Shown: positions 32,893 to 42,246, counted from the first letter of the stretch. The stretch is DNA of 64,000 nt from Bradyrhizobium japonicum USDA 6 (GCF_000284375.1 NC_017249.1:5868001-5932000); one strand, 5' to 3'. A program made the numbers and translations. The notes: generated by a model from the sequence alone, not told the origin.

Positions 32893-34167
32893 ATGACGAC
32901 GAACGAGGACGTGCGGGCAAACTCGGGACAGGACCTTGCGGTCGCCGGCCCAGGCGAAGCCGGCGAGATCGCCGGGCGCGGGCTGTCGCGCCCGATGGCG
33001 CTGCTGTTCGCGCTGACCTGCGGCCTGAGCGTCGCCAACATCTATTTCGCCCAGCCGCTGCTCGATGCGATGGCGCAGGATTTCGGCATTGCGCCGGCCG
33101 CGATCGGCATGGTCATGACCTTCACCCAGATCGGCTACGCGTTCGGCCTGATCCTGATCGTGCCGCTCGGCGATCTCTGGGACCGCCGGCGCCTGATCGT
33201 CGGCCAGACCACGCTGTCGGCCGTTGCCCTCATCATTGTCGCCACGGCCTCGCATGCCGCGGTTCTGCTCGCGGGCATGGTGCTGGTCGGCGTGCTCGCC
33301 GTCGTCATTCAGGTGCTGGTCGCCCTTGCCGCCACGATGGCACGCCCGGCCGAGCGCGGCGGAGCCATCGGCACGGTGACGAGCGGCGTCGTGGCCGGGG
33401 TCCTGCTCGCACGCTTCGCCGCGGGCACGCTCGCCGATATCGGCGGCTGGCGCCTGGTGTACCTGGTCTCGGCCGGCCTGATGCTCGCCATGGCGACGCT
33501 GCTGCTGCGCGTGCTGCCGCACGGCCGGCGGACGGCGTTGACCGGGGCCGCCTATCTGGCGCTGCTCCGCTCGACCGCCGCGCTGTTCGAGGAGCGGATC
33601 GTGCGCGAGCGCGCCCTGTTCGCGTTCCTGATCTTCGCCAATCTCAACGTGTTCTGGAACGCGATCGTGCTGCCGCTTTCCGCGCCTCCGATCGCATTGT
33701 CCCACACATCGATCGGGGCGCTCGGGATCGCGGGCGTCGCCGGCGCGCTCGCCGCCCGCAACGCCGGCCGCCTCGCCGACCTCGGCTGGGGCCAGCGCAC
33801 CACCGGGCTCTCGCTCTTGCTGATGCTGGCGGCCTGGGCCCCGATCGCCTGCCTGCAAACCTCGCTCTGGCTCCTCATTGCCGGCGTGATCATGCTCGAT
33901 TTTGCCATCCAGGCCGTGCACGTGACCAGCCAGAGCCTGATGGTCGCGGCGCGCCCCGATGCCGCGAGCCGCCTCGTCGGCGGCTACATGGTGTTCTACT
34001 CGATTGGAAGCGCCACCGGCGCGATCGCATCGACGATCGTGTATGCCGCGGCAGGCTGGAGCGGCGTCTGCATACTCGGCGCCGGAATCAGCGCCGCTGC
34101 GCTGCTGGTCTGGGTCATCACCGCCAGCAGGATCGAAGCGCCGGCCGGCTGTGCGGCGACGCGCTAG
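32893..34167 (+). CDS. MFS transporter (arabinose-efflux-like)
   Basis: The 424-aa protein has twelve predicted membrane segments, with family landmarks ALTCGLSVANIYFAQPLLDA in TM1, PLGDLWDRRRLIV as motif A, and GYMVFYSIGSATGAIAST near the end. I prefer the ATG at 32893, which has GGGAG 6 bp upstream, over the ATGs at 32875 and 32887. It fits the multidrug/sugar efflux group. It is divergent from an HxlR regulator, a common pair in which the exporter is induced by toxic small molecules. Confidence 0.9.
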   Translation: MTTNEDVRANSGQDLAVAGPGEAGEIAGRGLSRPMALLFALTCGLSVANIYFAQPLLDAMAQDFGIAPAAIGMVMTFTQIGYAFGLILIVPLGDLWDRRRLIVGQTTLSAVALIIVATASHAAVLLAGMVLVGVLAVVIQVLVALAATMARPAERGGAIGTVTSGVVAGVLLARFAAGTLADIGGWRLVYLVSAGLMLAMATLLLRVLPHGRRTALTGAAYLALLRSTAALFEERIVRERALFAFLIFANLNVFWNAIVLPLSAPPIALSHTSIGALGIAGVAGALAARNAGRLADLGWGQRTTGLSLLLMLAAWAPIACLQTSLWLLIAGVIMLDFAIQAVHVTSQSLMVAARPDAASRLVGGYMVFYSIGSATGAIASTIVYAAAGWSGVCILGAGISAAALLVWVITASRIEAPAGCAATR

Positions 34168-34248
34168 CGCCTCACCGGAATCTGGAGAAGACTTGCGCGG
34201 ATTCGTGCGCTAGCACTGCGCCCGCCGGCTCTGAGACAGGATTCCACG

Positions 34249-34581
34249 ATGAAGCTCCCGACCTCCCCCTTCACCGTCACCGACTGGAGCAAGGTTGCGC
34301 CGACCACGCATGCCGGCGAGACCGGCCAAGCGCTGTGGCGCACGCTCAACATCGGCGATCTCCGGGTGCGGATGGTCGAGTATTCGCCGGGCTATCTCGC
34401 CGACCATTGGTGCGACCGCGGCCACGTGCTCTACGTGCTCAAGGGCGAGCTCGACTCGGAGCTGCGCGACGGGCGGAAATTCAAGCTCACCGCGGGGATG
34501 AGCTACCAGGTCTCGGACTTCGGCGACGCCGCGCACCGGTCCTCGACGGCCACCGGCGCGACGCTCTTCATCGTGGACTAA
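34249..34581 (+). CDS. DHCW-motif cupin-fold protein
   Basis: The 110-aa protein is a single small cupin. The family signature is seen as YLADHWCDRGHVLYVLKGELDSEL, where His and Cys/Asp replace the usual HxH cluster, followed by LTAGMSYQVSDFGDAAHRSS. DHCW-motif cupins are uncharacterised cytosolic proteins. It stands alone, 81 bp after the MFS transporter and 266 bp before the cold-shock gene. Confidence 0.82.
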   Translation: MKLPTSPFTVTDWSKVAPTTHAGETGQALWRTLNIGDLRVRMVEYSPGYLADHWCDRGHVLYVLKGELDSELRDGRKFKLTAGMSYQVSDFGDAAHRSSTATGATLFIVD

Positions 34582-34847
34582 GGCGCGCGGCGGCCCCTAT
34601 TTGCACCGCAAAATAGCAAAGCCACGCGACATGCCGGGCCACGGGTACTGCCTTGAAGTAGCCCCAAATTCTCGCTATATTGTGATCATCGATACTTGGC
34701 CGAACGACTGGGCCGCTTCGCTTCGTTTCAGACGGGCGCGCACGCTTCAGATGACTTCTCCAAACATCGACTGAAAAGGATCATGGGCGCAATTCCGCGT
34801 ACCGGTCCACGTGCGTATCCTCTTTTAACTAACTAAAGGAAATTCCC

Positions 34848-35057
34848 ATGGCTATGGGCACCGTGAAGTGGTTCAACACCCAAAAGGGTTATGGTTTCAT
34901 CCAGCCGGACGACGGCCAGAAGGACGTGTTCGTGCACATCAGCGCGGTCGAGCGCGCCGGCCTCTCCTCCCTCAACGAAGGTCAGAAGGTCTCGTTCGAC
35001 ATCGTCGCCGACCGCCGCAGCGGCAAGTCGTCGGCTGACAATCTCCGCGTCGGCTAA
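34848..35057 (+). CDS. cold-shock domain protein (CspA family)
   Basis: The 69-aa protein is a single cold-shock domain with both RNA-binding motifs, KGYGFIQ (RNP1) and VFVHIS (RNP2). It binds single-stranded RNA/DNA and acts as an RNA chaperone in the cytosol. The ATG at 34848 has AAAGGA 7 bp upstream; a second in-frame ATG is two codons in. The 266-bp untranslated-looking space upstream could hold a temperature-responsive leader, as in other csp genes. A strong terminator follows at 35108. Confidence 0.95.
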   Translation: MAMGTVKWFNTQKGYGFIQPDDGQKDVFVHISAVERAGLSSLNEGQKVSFDIVADRRSGKSSADNLRVG

Positions 35058-35107
35058 CGCCCACGCATCGTTCTGACCACGGACGTACCGGCAGAACGTC
35101 GAGTTAG

Positions 35108-35144
35108 AAAGCCCCGCGAGCTTCGGTTCGCGGGGCTTTTGTTT
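35108..35144 (+). terminator. Rho-independent terminator of the cold-shock gene
   Basis: AAAGCCCCGCGA (35108-35119) pairs with TCGCGGGGCTTT (35128-35139) around an 8-nt loop, followed by a T-rich tail to 35144. It lies 50 bp after the stop at 35057. Confidence 0.93.
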
Positions 35145-35151
35145 GCCCCTT

Positions 35152-35251
35152 GTCATTCCAGGGCTCGCGTAGCGAGAGCCCGGAATCCATGGAACCGCAG
35201 AGACGGCCGCGCGATGGATTCCGGGCTCGCCCTGCGGCGCCCCGGAATGAC
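35152..35251. repeat. GTCATTCC...GGAATGAC palindromic repeat
   Basis: Ends GTCATTCC (35152) and GGAATGAC (to 35251) enclose nested inverted segments, CGGAATCCAT (35181-35190) with ATGGATTCCG (35214-35223). The same type occurs at 49035-49144. It lies between the cold-shock terminator and the end of the methyltransferase gene. Confidence 0.85.
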
Positions 35252-35263
35252 GGCGGAGCAAGA

Positions 35264-36565
35264 TCAGCCCCTCTTCTTCAGCACCGCGACGAAGAACCCG
35301 TCCGTCCCCGTCCGCCGCGGCGTCATCAGCCAGCCCTCGTCCGACTGCAGCGCGGCCTTTGCGAAATCCTCCGCCTTGTCCCAGAGCACGCTTGCGGTCT
35401 GCTCGGGCGGCACGACCGCGAATTCGGGATGGCGGGCGGTGAACGCCCTCACCTGCTCGCCATTCTCCTCCGCCAGCACCGAGCAGGTGATGTAGGCGAT
35501 CCGGCCGCCGGCCTTGACCAGCGGCACGGCACGCTCCAGCACCCCGGCCTGGTCGCGCAGGCGGATCTCCAGCGCGCCGGGGCGCATGCGCCATTTGGCG
35601 TCGGGATTGCGGCGCCAGGTGCCTGTTCCCGTGCAGGGCGCGTCGATCACGACGAGGTCGGCGGTGCCGCTGATGTCGGTCAGCGGATCGGCTTCGCCCT
35701 TGGGCGTGCGGACATCGGCATTGTGGACGCCGGCGCGCGACAGGCGCTCGTGGATCGGGGCGAGCTGGCGCTTGTCGCTGTCGGTGGCGATCAGCCGCCC
35801 CTTGCCCTGCATCAGGGCCGCGAGCGCCAGCGTCTTGCCGCCGGCGCCGGCGCAGAGATCGATCACCTGCTCGCCGGGTTTTGCCGCGGTGAAGCCGGCC
35901 GCAAGCTGCGATCCCTCATCCTGAACTTCAACGGCGCCCTTGATGAAATCCTCCTCCGCCTGGAGGCCGGGATTGCGCGCATCGGCCGAAAGCTCGATGC
36001 GCAGGCCGTTTGCGGACCATGGCGTCGGTTCCGCATGAAGATGAGCAAGCCCCCGCAGCACCTTGTCGCGGTTGGATTTTAGCGTGTTGACGCGCAAATC
36101 CAGCGGCGCCCGGCTCGCCATCGCAGCCGCCTCCACGGCGCGCTCCTCGCCGAACACTTTCGCAAAATACGGGTCAAGCCAGTCCGGATAATCGCCGGCG
36201 ACCGCAGCCGGCGCGTCCTTGAGGGAACGCGAGGCCAGCGCGGCCTGCTCGGCCTCGGTCAGCGGCGCCGGTGCGAACCGGCTGCCGTCGAACAGCGCGC
36301 CCATGGTGGCCGCGTCCATGTTGCGCTCGAGGCGGAGCATGCCGATCAGCCGGGCGCGCGCGGTATCGGCATCCATCAGGAAGGCGCTCGAGGCATAGCG
36401 GCGCAGCACGTCCCAGACCAGGCCGGCGATGGCGGCGCGGTCACCGGAGCCGGCGAAGCGGTGCGCGGTGCCCCACTCCTTCAGCGCCTTGGCCGCCGGC
36501 ACGCGGTCCTTCTCGATGGTGTCGATCAGTTCGATGGCTGCGGACAGCCGGGCAGCGGGAGTCAT
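35264..36565 (-). CDS. RsmB/NOP-family RNA (cytosine-5) methyltransferase
   Basis: The 433-aa enzyme has an N-terminal NusB-like region (about 1-150) and a SAM-dependent catalytic domain with VIDLCAGAGGKTLALAAL (SAM loop), VIDAPCTGTGTWRRNPDAKW (motif IV, Cys in PC) and ITCSVLAEENG (motif VI catalytic Cys in TCS). It methylates C5 of cytosine in RNA; the bacterial RsmB target is 16S rRNA C967, but the exact target here is inferred. It lies between guaA and guaB, an arrangement I recall as common in Rhizobiales. Length is normal. Confidence 0.92.
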   Translation of the reverse strand: MTPAARLSAAIELIDTIEKDRVPAAKALKEWGTAHRFAGSGDRAAIAGLVWDVLRRYASSAFLMDADTARARLIGMLRLERNMDAATMGALFDGSRFAPAPLTEAEQAALASRSLKDAPAAVAGDYPDWLDPYFAKVFGEERAVEAAAMASRAPLDLRVNTLKSNRDKVLRGLAHLHAEPTPWSANGLRIELSADARNPGLQAEEDFIKGAVEVQDEGSQLAAGFTAAKPGEQVIDLCAGAGGKTLALAALMQGKGRLIATDSDKRQLAPIHERLSRAGVHNADVRTPKGEADPLTDISGTADLVVIDAPCTGTGTWRRNPDAKWRMRPGALEIRLRDQAGVLERAVPLVKAGGRIAYITCSVLAEENGEQVRAFTARHPEFAVVPPEQTASVLWDKAEDFAKAALQSDEGWLMTPRRTGTDGFFVAVLKKRG

Positions 36566-36604
36566 TTGAATCTTTCAGATCAGGATTGGCTATTTTTGCT
36601 TTGC

Positions 36605-36651
36605 GGATGATCTTGTCGGAAAACCGGTATCCACTTTTCCGGATCATGCGC
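36605..36651. repeat. GATCATGC/GGAAAAC palindromic repeat
   Basis: GATGATCTTGTCGGAAAAC and GTGGATACCGG-flanked TTTTCCGGATCATGC form an imperfect inverted repeat around CCGGTATCCAC. It matches a short intergenic repeat type I associate with Bradyrhizobium relatives. It sits between two leftward genes. Confidence 0.65.
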
Positions 36652-36655
36652 GCAC

Positions 36656-37030
36656 CTAGATCAACAACAGCATCTTCAGCGCGAAGTAGATCCACATCGC
36701 CAGCAGCACAAGCACGCCGGCGAGCCAGATCGTGGAGCGCCGGCCGAGATCGTTGGAGGACACGAACACGCCGGCATGGGCAAAGCGCGTCACCACGAAC
36801 ACCCAGGACATCAGCACGATAAAGAGATCGGCATGGCGCAAGGGCAGCGCCAGCGCGATCAGCGCGTAGAACAGCACCGGCAGTTCGAACTGGTCGCCCG
36901 GGGCAATGTCGCGGCTCTTGGTCTCGCCGGAAACCAGCGAGCGCCGGCGGGCCAGCGCCATTCCGATCAGGACTGCGAAGGTGAGACCGACCTGCACGAA
37001 GACAGGCAGCAGAACCATTTGGATGGACAT
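36656..37030 (-). CDS. MAPEG-family membrane protein
   Basis: From the ATG at 37030 (MSIQMVLLPVFVQVGLTFAV) the protein is 124 aa with four membrane helices: the first at 5-25, then ELPVLFYALIALALPL, LFIVLMSWVFVVTRFAHAGV and TIWLAGVLVLLAMWIYFALK. FELPVLFYAL and VFVVTRFAHAGV match the MAPEG (membrane-associated eicosanoid/glutathione metabolism) group. Bacterial members are of unknown substrate. The frame continues open far upstream to 38068, but that part is antisense to other genes and lacks support. Confidence 0.85.
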   Translation of the reverse strand: MSIQMVLLPVFVQVGLTFAVLIGMALARRRSLVSGETKSRDIAPGDQFELPVLFYALIALALPLRHADLFIVLMSWVFVVTRFAHAGVFVSSNDLGRRSTIWLAGVLVLLAMWIYFALKMLLLI

Positions 37031-37201
37031 CGGAACTTTCCCGTAAGGCGGAACACCGCGGACCGTCATTAGCCGCGACTGCTGGCGCTGACAATCAACG
37101 AGTTGAACCGGCGTTCCAGATCCTGCGACCAAATGCCGATAGTTAGAGCGATTTCGGCCCCTCTGAGCGGGCGCCAGGCGAGCTAGCGCCAAGAGACTGA
37201 C

Positions 37202-37816
37202 ATGAACACCCTCACCAGCCTTTTGACCGAATCCGGGGACGGCCGGCTCGGCGTCCTGATGTCGGCACTCGCGGGAATCGCGGCCGCGCTCGCGGTGGCG
37301 CTGGCGATGACAGTGTACTTCCGCCTGAGCTACCGCAGTTGGCGCGACGTCGTCAGGCATGGCCTCGCCACTCTGGCCGCGCTCGCGCTGTTCGCCTTTG
37401 CCGCCTACGACATGCGCCACGCCGCGCTGGCCTATCTCGGCCTCAATCCCTCCAAGCCGGCGGTCGAGTTCGAGATCCGGATGCCCAGGGAAACGCTGAC
37501 GGCGGTGTCCGACAGCCAGATCGAGCTGCACACCGACCGCAACCAGACGCTGGCGCTGGTCGACGGCGTGCGCGAGCTCGGTGATGGCCGCTCCGTGCTG
37601 CGCGGCGCGGTGGCGCTCAACCACCGCACCGCTGACCGCGTGCTGGTCGTAAACCTGCCCGGCAAGGGCACGTTTGAATTCCGCCTCCGCCTGCCCGCCG
37701 AGCCGCACCGGTCCGAGCAGTTCGGGCCCTGGCACCTCGCCGACCGCATCGCCTCGCCGGCAACCGGCAGCGGCGCGCCGCAGGACGCCTACACGATCCG
37801 CTATCGCGTGCTTTAA
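37202..37816 (+). CDS. membrane-anchored protein of unknown function
   Basis: The 204-aa protein has two N-terminal hydrophobic segments (VLMSALAGIAAALAVALAMTV and GLATLAALALFAFAAYDMRH) followed by a soluble beta-rich domain of about 120 residues (AVEFEIRMPRETLTAVSDSQ, IELHTDRNQTLALVDGVREL, GTFEFRLRLPAEPHRSEQFG). The domain should face the periplasm. I do not recognise a named family. It is followed 70 bp later by a phosphoesterase gene on the same strand. Confidence 0.75.
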   Translation: MNTLTSLLTESGDGRLGVLMSALAGIAAALAVALAMTVYFRLSYRSWRDVVRHGLATLAALALFAFAAYDMRHAALAYLGLNPSKPAVEFEIRMPRETLTAVSDSQIELHTDRNQTLALVDGVRELGDGRSVLRGAVALNHRTADRVLVVNLPGKGTFEFRLRLPAEPHRSEQFGPWHLADRIASPATGSGAPQDAYTIRYRVL

Positions 37817-37886
37817 ACTTTGTTTCATCGCGATGCATGCGCGCGCCGTCATCGTTCCGACGTGCGACAACGCGTATGCTGGTCCC

Positions 37887-38729
37887 ATGTCCGAATTTCG
37901 CCTGACGCAGATTTCCGACACCCATCTCGGCCGGCGCTTCCCCGGCCTGATCGCAAATTTCGATCGCGTCAGCGAGCACATCGACGCTGATAGGCCCGAC
38001 CTCGTCGTCAACACCGGCGACGTCTCCTTCGACGGGCCGACAAGTCGCGACGATGTCGAATTCGCCAAGAGCCTGCACGCCGCCCTGCCCGTCGCCTGCC
38101 GCTACCTCCCCGGCAATCACGACATCGGCGACAATCCGACCGCGATCGGGCCTGCGCCGAAGCCGCCGGTCGAGGAAAAGCACCGCCAACAATTCCGCGA
38201 CATCATCGGCGAGGACCATTGGTCGTTCGAAGCGGCCGGCTGGCACTTCATCGGCCTCAACTCGCTGGTGATGAATTCCGGGCTCGCCTTCGAAGCCGAG
38301 CAGTTCGACTGGTTGTCCCGGGAAATGGCGCGCATCAACGGCAGGCCGATCGCGCTGTTCGTGCACAAGCCGATGTTTCTCAACCTGCCCGACGACCCCG
38401 AGACGCCGGAGACCTCGATCCGCTACGTGCCGCAGCCGGCACGCGCGCGCCTGATCGAGATGTTCTCGACTGTGGACCTGCGCCTCATCGCCAGCGGGCA
38501 CGTGCACCAGCGGCGCGACTTTACCTACCGTCACACCCGCCATGTCTGGGCGCCGTCGGCCGGCTTCAGGATCAACAACGCGCGCCAGGACCGGATCGCG
38601 ATCAAGGAAGTCGGGCTCGTCGAATATCGCTTCCGGCCAAACAGTTTTGAAGTTCGGCACGTCAGGGCCGCAGGCCAGGTCGATGTCGATATCGAGGAGC
38701 TGCTCGCCCAGATGGGCGGCGAGCACTAG
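37887..38729 (+). CDS. metallophosphoesterase, CpdA/class III cyclic nucleotide phosphodiesterase type
   Basis: The 280-aa protein begins MSEFRLTQISDTHLGRRFPG and contains all calcineurin-type metal motifs: D-x-H (SDTHLG), GDVSFDGPTS for GDxxxxG, GNHDIGDN for GNHE/D, FVHKPMF and SGHVHQRRDF for GHxH. This is the binuclear metallophosphoesterase fold, closest in layout to cyclic AMP phosphodiesterases. The substrate is not certain. The ATG at 37887 is chosen; the frame runs further upstream without support. A regulated operon starts 141 bp downstream. Confidence 0.9.
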   Translation: MSEFRLTQISDTHLGRRFPGLIANFDRVSEHIDADRPDLVVNTGDVSFDGPTSRDDVEFAKSLHAALPVACRYLPGNHDIGDNPTAIGPAPKPPVEEKHRQQFRDIIGEDHWSFEAAGWHFIGLNSLVMNSGLAFEAEQFDWLSREMARINGRPIALFVHKPMFLNLPDDPETPETSIRYVPQPARARLIEMFSTVDLRLIASGHVHQRRDFTYRHTRHVWAPSAGFRINNARQDRIAIKEVGLVEYRFRPNSFEVRHVRAAGQVDVDIEELLAQMGGEH

Positions 38730-38805
38730 CCCAATTCCCGGGCACAACACCTTACCCAGTTACCTCACTGCACCGAATTCACGCTTGAGTTGGCTAAAAT
38801 ACCCT

Positions 38806-38823
38806 AATGACAACGTTGTCATT
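38806..38823. promoter_or_regulatory. perfect palindrome, probable LacI-family operator
   Basis: AATGACAACGTTGTCATT is an 18-bp perfect palindrome 47 bp before the first gene of the deaminase/ABC operon. Central CG and full dyad symmetry are typical of LacI/GalR-family operators, and the operon ends in a LacI-family gene, so autoregulation of the unit is likely. Confidence 0.8.
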
Positions 38824-38870
38824 CCGACATATCGTTCCTGAGCGGTCGAGGGGCCGCTGAGGGAGCGACG

Positions 38871-40166
38871 ATGCAGTTCTTGTCCCGGTGGGAGAGCCAA
38901 CGTCTTTCATCGACCACGCGGGGCATCCCCCTGGTCGATGGCCTGCCGATCGAGGAGATCGCCGGCCAGAATTGGCAGCCTTCTCGCGGCGATCTTGCCC
39001 TGCCCGCGCTCACCCTCGATGAGGCCGCCTTCGCGGCCAATCGCGACCTCTTCCTGCGCTGGTGCGAGAGCGCCGGCGTCAGCGTTGCGCCCCACGCCAA
39101 GACGCCGATGTCGCCGGAGCTCGCCCTGTCGCTGCGCGAGGCCGGCGCCTGGGGCACGACGGTTGCCAACATCCAGCAGGCCGCCGTGCTGCTCGCGAGC
39201 GGCGAGCGGCGCCTGCTGCTGGCCAATGAGATCGGCGGGCTCGCGGCCGGCCGGCGGCTCGGTGCGTTGCTCGGCGCCTATCCCGACGTCGAATTTCACG
39301 CCTTCGCGGATTCACCGGCGGCGGTCGCCGCACTGGCCGAAGCGGCCCGGATTGCGGGCCGCAGCGAATTGTCCGTGCTGGTCGAGCTCGGCGCGGGCCG
39401 CGCCGGCGCGCGCGATCGCGCCGCGGTCGAAGCGACGATCGCAGCCGTGCTCGCGGCCGACCGGCTCATACTCGGCGGCGTCGCCACTTACGAAGGCGCG
39501 GTCGCAACGCCCGATGCCGACGAGACGATGCGCGCGATCGCGGCGCTGATGGAACGCACCATCGCGGCCTTCGCGCTGGTGCGTCATGCCGCCCCGGGCC
39601 GGCCGCTGATCATCAGCGCCGGCGGCTCGGCCTATTTCGACGTCGTCGCCCGCGCGCTCGCACCAAGCGCGCAGGCGGACGGCAACGCCAGCGTCCTGCT
39701 GCGCTCAGGCGCGCTGTTCTTCGCCGATCACGGCATTTACGCGCGGGCCTTTGCCGAGCTCGACCGTCGCGAGGGTCTCGCCATCGACGGCGCGCGGCAC
39801 TCGGCGACCGAGGGTTTCCGGCCTGCGCTGACACTTTGGGCCGAGGTGCTGTCGCGGCCGGAAGCAGGCCTCGCGATCGCCGGCTTCGGCATGCGCGATG
39901 CATCCTTCGATCAGGGATTGCCGGTGCCGCTACGCGCCTTCCGCGACGGCGTCGAACAACAAGGGCTCGCCGAGACCTTGTCGGTCACCCGTCTCAATGA
40001 CCAGCATGCATTCCTGTCTGTTGCGCCCGATAGCACGCTTGGGGTCGGCGACATCATCGCCTTCGGTATCTCGCATCCCTGCACCTGCCTCGACCGCTGG
40101 CGCGTCGTCCTCGGCCTCGACGCCGACGGCGTCGTGACGCGCGCCCTCCCCACCCAGTTCGGCTGA
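38871..40166 (+). CDS. fold-type III PLP enzyme, D-amino-acid deaminase / D-serine dehydratase-like
   Basis: The 431-aa protein has the alanine-racemase-like PLP barrel, with the Schiff-base Lys in VSVAPHAKTPMSPEL (about K77), and a C-terminal beta domain with ISHPCTCLDRWRVV, which resembles the His/Cys zinc site of eukaryotic-type D-serine dehydratase. It is about 40-50 residues longer than standard DSD1 proteins at the N-terminus. The likely reaction is dehydration/deamination of a D-hydroxy-amino acid via a 2-aminoacrylate-type enamine. It is the first gene of an eight-gene unit and has the palindrome upstream. Confidence 0.85.
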   Translation: MQFLSRWESQRLSSTTRGIPLVDGLPIEEIAGQNWQPSRGDLALPALTLDEAAFAANRDLFLRWCESAGVSVAPHAKTPMSPELALSLREAGAWGTTVANIQQAAVLLASGERRLLLANEIGGLAAGRRLGALLGAYPDVEFHAFADSPAAVAALAEAARIAGRSELSVLVELGAGRAGARDRAAVEATIAAVLAADRLILGGVATYEGAVATPDADETMRAIAALMERTIAAFALVRHAAPGRPLIISAGGSAYFDVVARALAPSAQADGNASVLLRSGALFFADHGIYARAFAELDRREGLAIDGARHSATEGFRPALTLWAEVLSRPEAGLAIAGFGMRDASFDQGLPVPLRAFRDGVEQQGLAETLSVTRLNDQHAFLSVAPDSTLGVGDIIAFGISHPCTCLDRWRVVLGLDADGVVTRALPTQFG

Positions 40167-40179
40167 GGCGGCGCGCGCA

Positions 40180-40839
40180 ATGAATTTCCTGCCGCTGTGG
40201 CGCTATCAGAACCAGCTCATCGACGGCGCCATCGTCACGCTTGAGCTGACGGTGATCGCGGCGCTGGCCGGGCTTTTGATCGGCGTTGCCGGCGCGGTCG
40301 CGCTGAAGGGGCGCATCACGCCACAGCGCTGGCTGGTGCGCGGCTATATCGAGCTGTTCCGCAACACGCCGTCGCTGATCCAGATCTTCATCGTCTTCTT
40401 CGTGCTGCCGAACTTCGGCTTGAAGCTGCCGGCGTTCGAGGCCGCCGCCGTCGCGCTGTCGCTCTATTTCGGCGCCTACTCGGTCGAGATCATCCGCGCC
40501 GGCCTCGACTCCGTGCCGAAGAACCAGATCGAGGCCGGCCAGTGCCTTGGCCTGTCCGGCTGGCAGGTGTTCCGTCACATCCTGCTGCCGCCGGCGCTGC
40601 GCAACGCCTATCCAGCCGTGACCAGCCAGTTCGTCCTGCTGCTGCTCGGCACCTCGCTCGCCTCGCAGGTCGCCGCCGATGAGCTGTTCCATGTCGCGGG
40701 CTTCATCGAGAGCCGCACCTATCGCAGCTTCGAGGTCTATGCGGTGATCTGCGTGGTCTATTTCGCGATGGCGATGTCGTTCAAGGCGCTGTTCGCCATC
40801 ATCGGTCTGGCGGCTTTCCGCTGGCCGCGGCGGCGCTGA
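40180..40839 (+). CDS. polar amino acid ABC transporter permease 1
   Basis: The 219-aa inner-membrane protein shows the HisM-type His/Glu/Gln/Arg permease pattern: about five TM helices, the early ELFRNTPSLIQIFIVFFVLP block and the EAA loop in EAGQCLGLSGWQVFRHILLPPALRNAYPAV. It lies 13 bp after the deaminase gene and 10 bp before the second permease. Together the two permeases form the heterodimeric channel. Confidence 0.95.
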   Translation: MNFLPLWRYQNQLIDGAIVTLELTVIAALAGLLIGVAGAVALKGRITPQRWLVRGYIELFRNTPSLIQIFIVFFVLPNFGLKLPAFEAAAVALSLYFGAYSVEIIRAGLDSVPKNQIEAGQCLGLSGWQVFRHILLPPALRNAYPAVTSQFVLLLLGTSLASQVAADELFHVAGFIESRTYRSFEVYAVICVVYFAMAMSFKALFAIIGLAAFRWPRRR

Positions 40840-40849
40840 GGGGAAAGCG

Positions 40850-41500
40850 ATGCGATCCTTTACCCTCATCGACTTCGTCTCGCTGTTCGCGGCGCTGCGC
40901 TGGACCGTCGCGCTCGTCGTGCTCGCGCTCGCCTTCGGTGCGCCGCTGGCGCTGGCGTTCGCCACAGGCCGCATCAGCCGCTTCGCCGGCCTGCGCTGGA
41001 CGATGGCGGCGTGCATCCAGATCGTCCAAAGCGTGCCGCTGCTCGGGCTGCTGTTCTTCTTCTATTTCGGCATGCCGATGTTCCTGGGCATCCAGGTGCC
41101 GGCCCTCGTTGCCGTGACCGTCGCCTACACGCTCTACACCGCGGCCTTCCTCGGCGAGATCTGGCGTGGCGGGCTGGAAGCCGTGAAGCAGGCGCAATGG
41201 GAGGCAGGCAGCTGTCTCGGCCTCTCCGCCTGGCAGCAATTCCGTCACATCATCGCGCCACAGGCGCTGCGGCTGTCGCTGCCGCCGACCGTCGGCTTCC
41301 TGGTGCAGCTCATCAAGGGCACCTCGCTCGCCTCGATCCTCGGCTTCGTCGAGCTTGCCCGCGCCGGCCAGGTGGTGAGCGCGGCGACGTTCCAGCCGCT
41401 GCTCACCTACGCGCTGGTCGCTGCGATCTATTTCGCGCTGTGCCTGCCGCTCACGCTCTGGTCCCGCTCCCTGGAGGCCCGCCTCGATGGCTCTCGTTGA
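40850..41500 (+). CDS. polar amino acid ABC transporter permease 2
   Basis: The 216-aa permease has about five TM helices, the conserved CIQIVQSVPLLGLLFFFYFG block and the EAA loop in EAGSCLGLSAWQQFRHIIAPQALRLSL. GGGAAAG precedes its start. Its last 14 bases overlap the start of the ATPase gene, so the two are translationally coupled. It pairs with the preceding permease. Confidence 0.95.
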   Translation: MRSFTLIDFVSLFAALRWTVALVVLALAFGAPLALAFATGRISRFAGLRWTMAACIQIVQSVPLLGLLFFFYFGMPMFLGIQVPALVAVTVAYTLYTAAFLGEIWRGGLEAVKQAQWEAGSCLGLSAWQQFRHIIAPQALRLSLPPTVGFLVQLIKGTSLASILGFVELARAGQVVSAATFQPLLTYALVAAIYFALCLPLTLWSRSLEARLDGSR

Positions 41501-42215
41501 AATCCGCGACGTGCACAAGACATTCGGCAAAGTCGAGGTGCTCAAGGGCGTCTCGCTCGACGTCGAGGAAGGCGAGATCGTCACCATCATCGGCCGCTCC
41601 GGCTCGGGCAAGTCGACGCTGCTTCGCTGCATCAATGCACTGGAGACCGTCGATTCCGGCGAGATCCGCGTCGAGGGCGAGAAGGTCCACGCCAGGATGC
41701 CTGACCTGAAGGCATTCCGTCAGCGCGTCGGCATCGTGTTCCAGGCTTTCAACCTGTTTCCGCACCTGAAGGTCGAGCGCAACATCACGCTGGCTCCGCT
41801 TCTGACCGGCCGCATCGAAAAGGCCCGCGCGCGGGCGCTGGCCGAGGACGTGCTGACCAGGGTCGGCCTCGCCGACAAGATCGACGCCTGGCCGGAGCAG
41901 CTCTCCGGCGGCCAGCAGCAGCGCGTCGCCATCGCGCGGTGCCTCGCCATGGCCCCTCACCTCATGCTGTTCGACGAGGTCACCTCCGCGCTCGATCCCG
42001 AGCTCGTCGGCGAAGTCCTGAAGGTGATGGAAGCGATGGCGAAGCAGGGCATGACCATGATCCTCGTCACCCACGAGATGGGCTTTGCCCGCAACGTCGC
42101 CAACCGCATCGTCTTCATGCATCAGGGCCGCGTCTGGGAACAGGGACCGCCGGCCAAACTGTTCGCCAATCCTGAAACCCCCGAGCTCGCCAGCTTCATC
42201 GCGTCCGCCAAATAA
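41487..42215 (+). CDS. polar amino acid ABC transporter ATP-binding protein
   Basis: The 242-aa ATPase has a Walker A of [16 protein letters not shown], the Q-loop near [12 protein letters not shown], the signature [18 protein letters not shown], Walker [15 protein letters not shown] (Val replaces the usual Pro of DEPTSALD), and the switch [15 protein letters not shown]. It is the GlnQ/HisP type, powering uptake by the two permeases upstream. The DEVTSALD form is common in this subfamily, so activity is expected. Confidence 0.96.
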   Translation: MALVEIRDVHKTFGKVEVLKGVSLDVEEGEIVTIIGRSGSGKSTLLRCINALETVDSGEIRVEGEKVHARMPDLKAFRQRVGIVFQAFNLFPHLKVERNITLAPLLTGRIEKARARALAEDVLTRVGLADKIDAWPEQLSGGQQQRVAIARCLAMAPHLMLFDEVTSALDPELVGEVLKVMEAMAKQGMTMILVTHEMGFARNVANRIVFMHQGRVWEQGPPAKLFANPETPELASFIASAK

Positions 42216-42246
42216 CCATCCACCAATCCCCGATCAGGAGAGAGCC

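Noticed and set aside
37031..38068. N-terminal extension of the MAPEG gene to 38068
   Set aside because: The extension is antisense to two supported plus-strand genes and has no family similarity; MAPEG proteins are about 125-150 aa.
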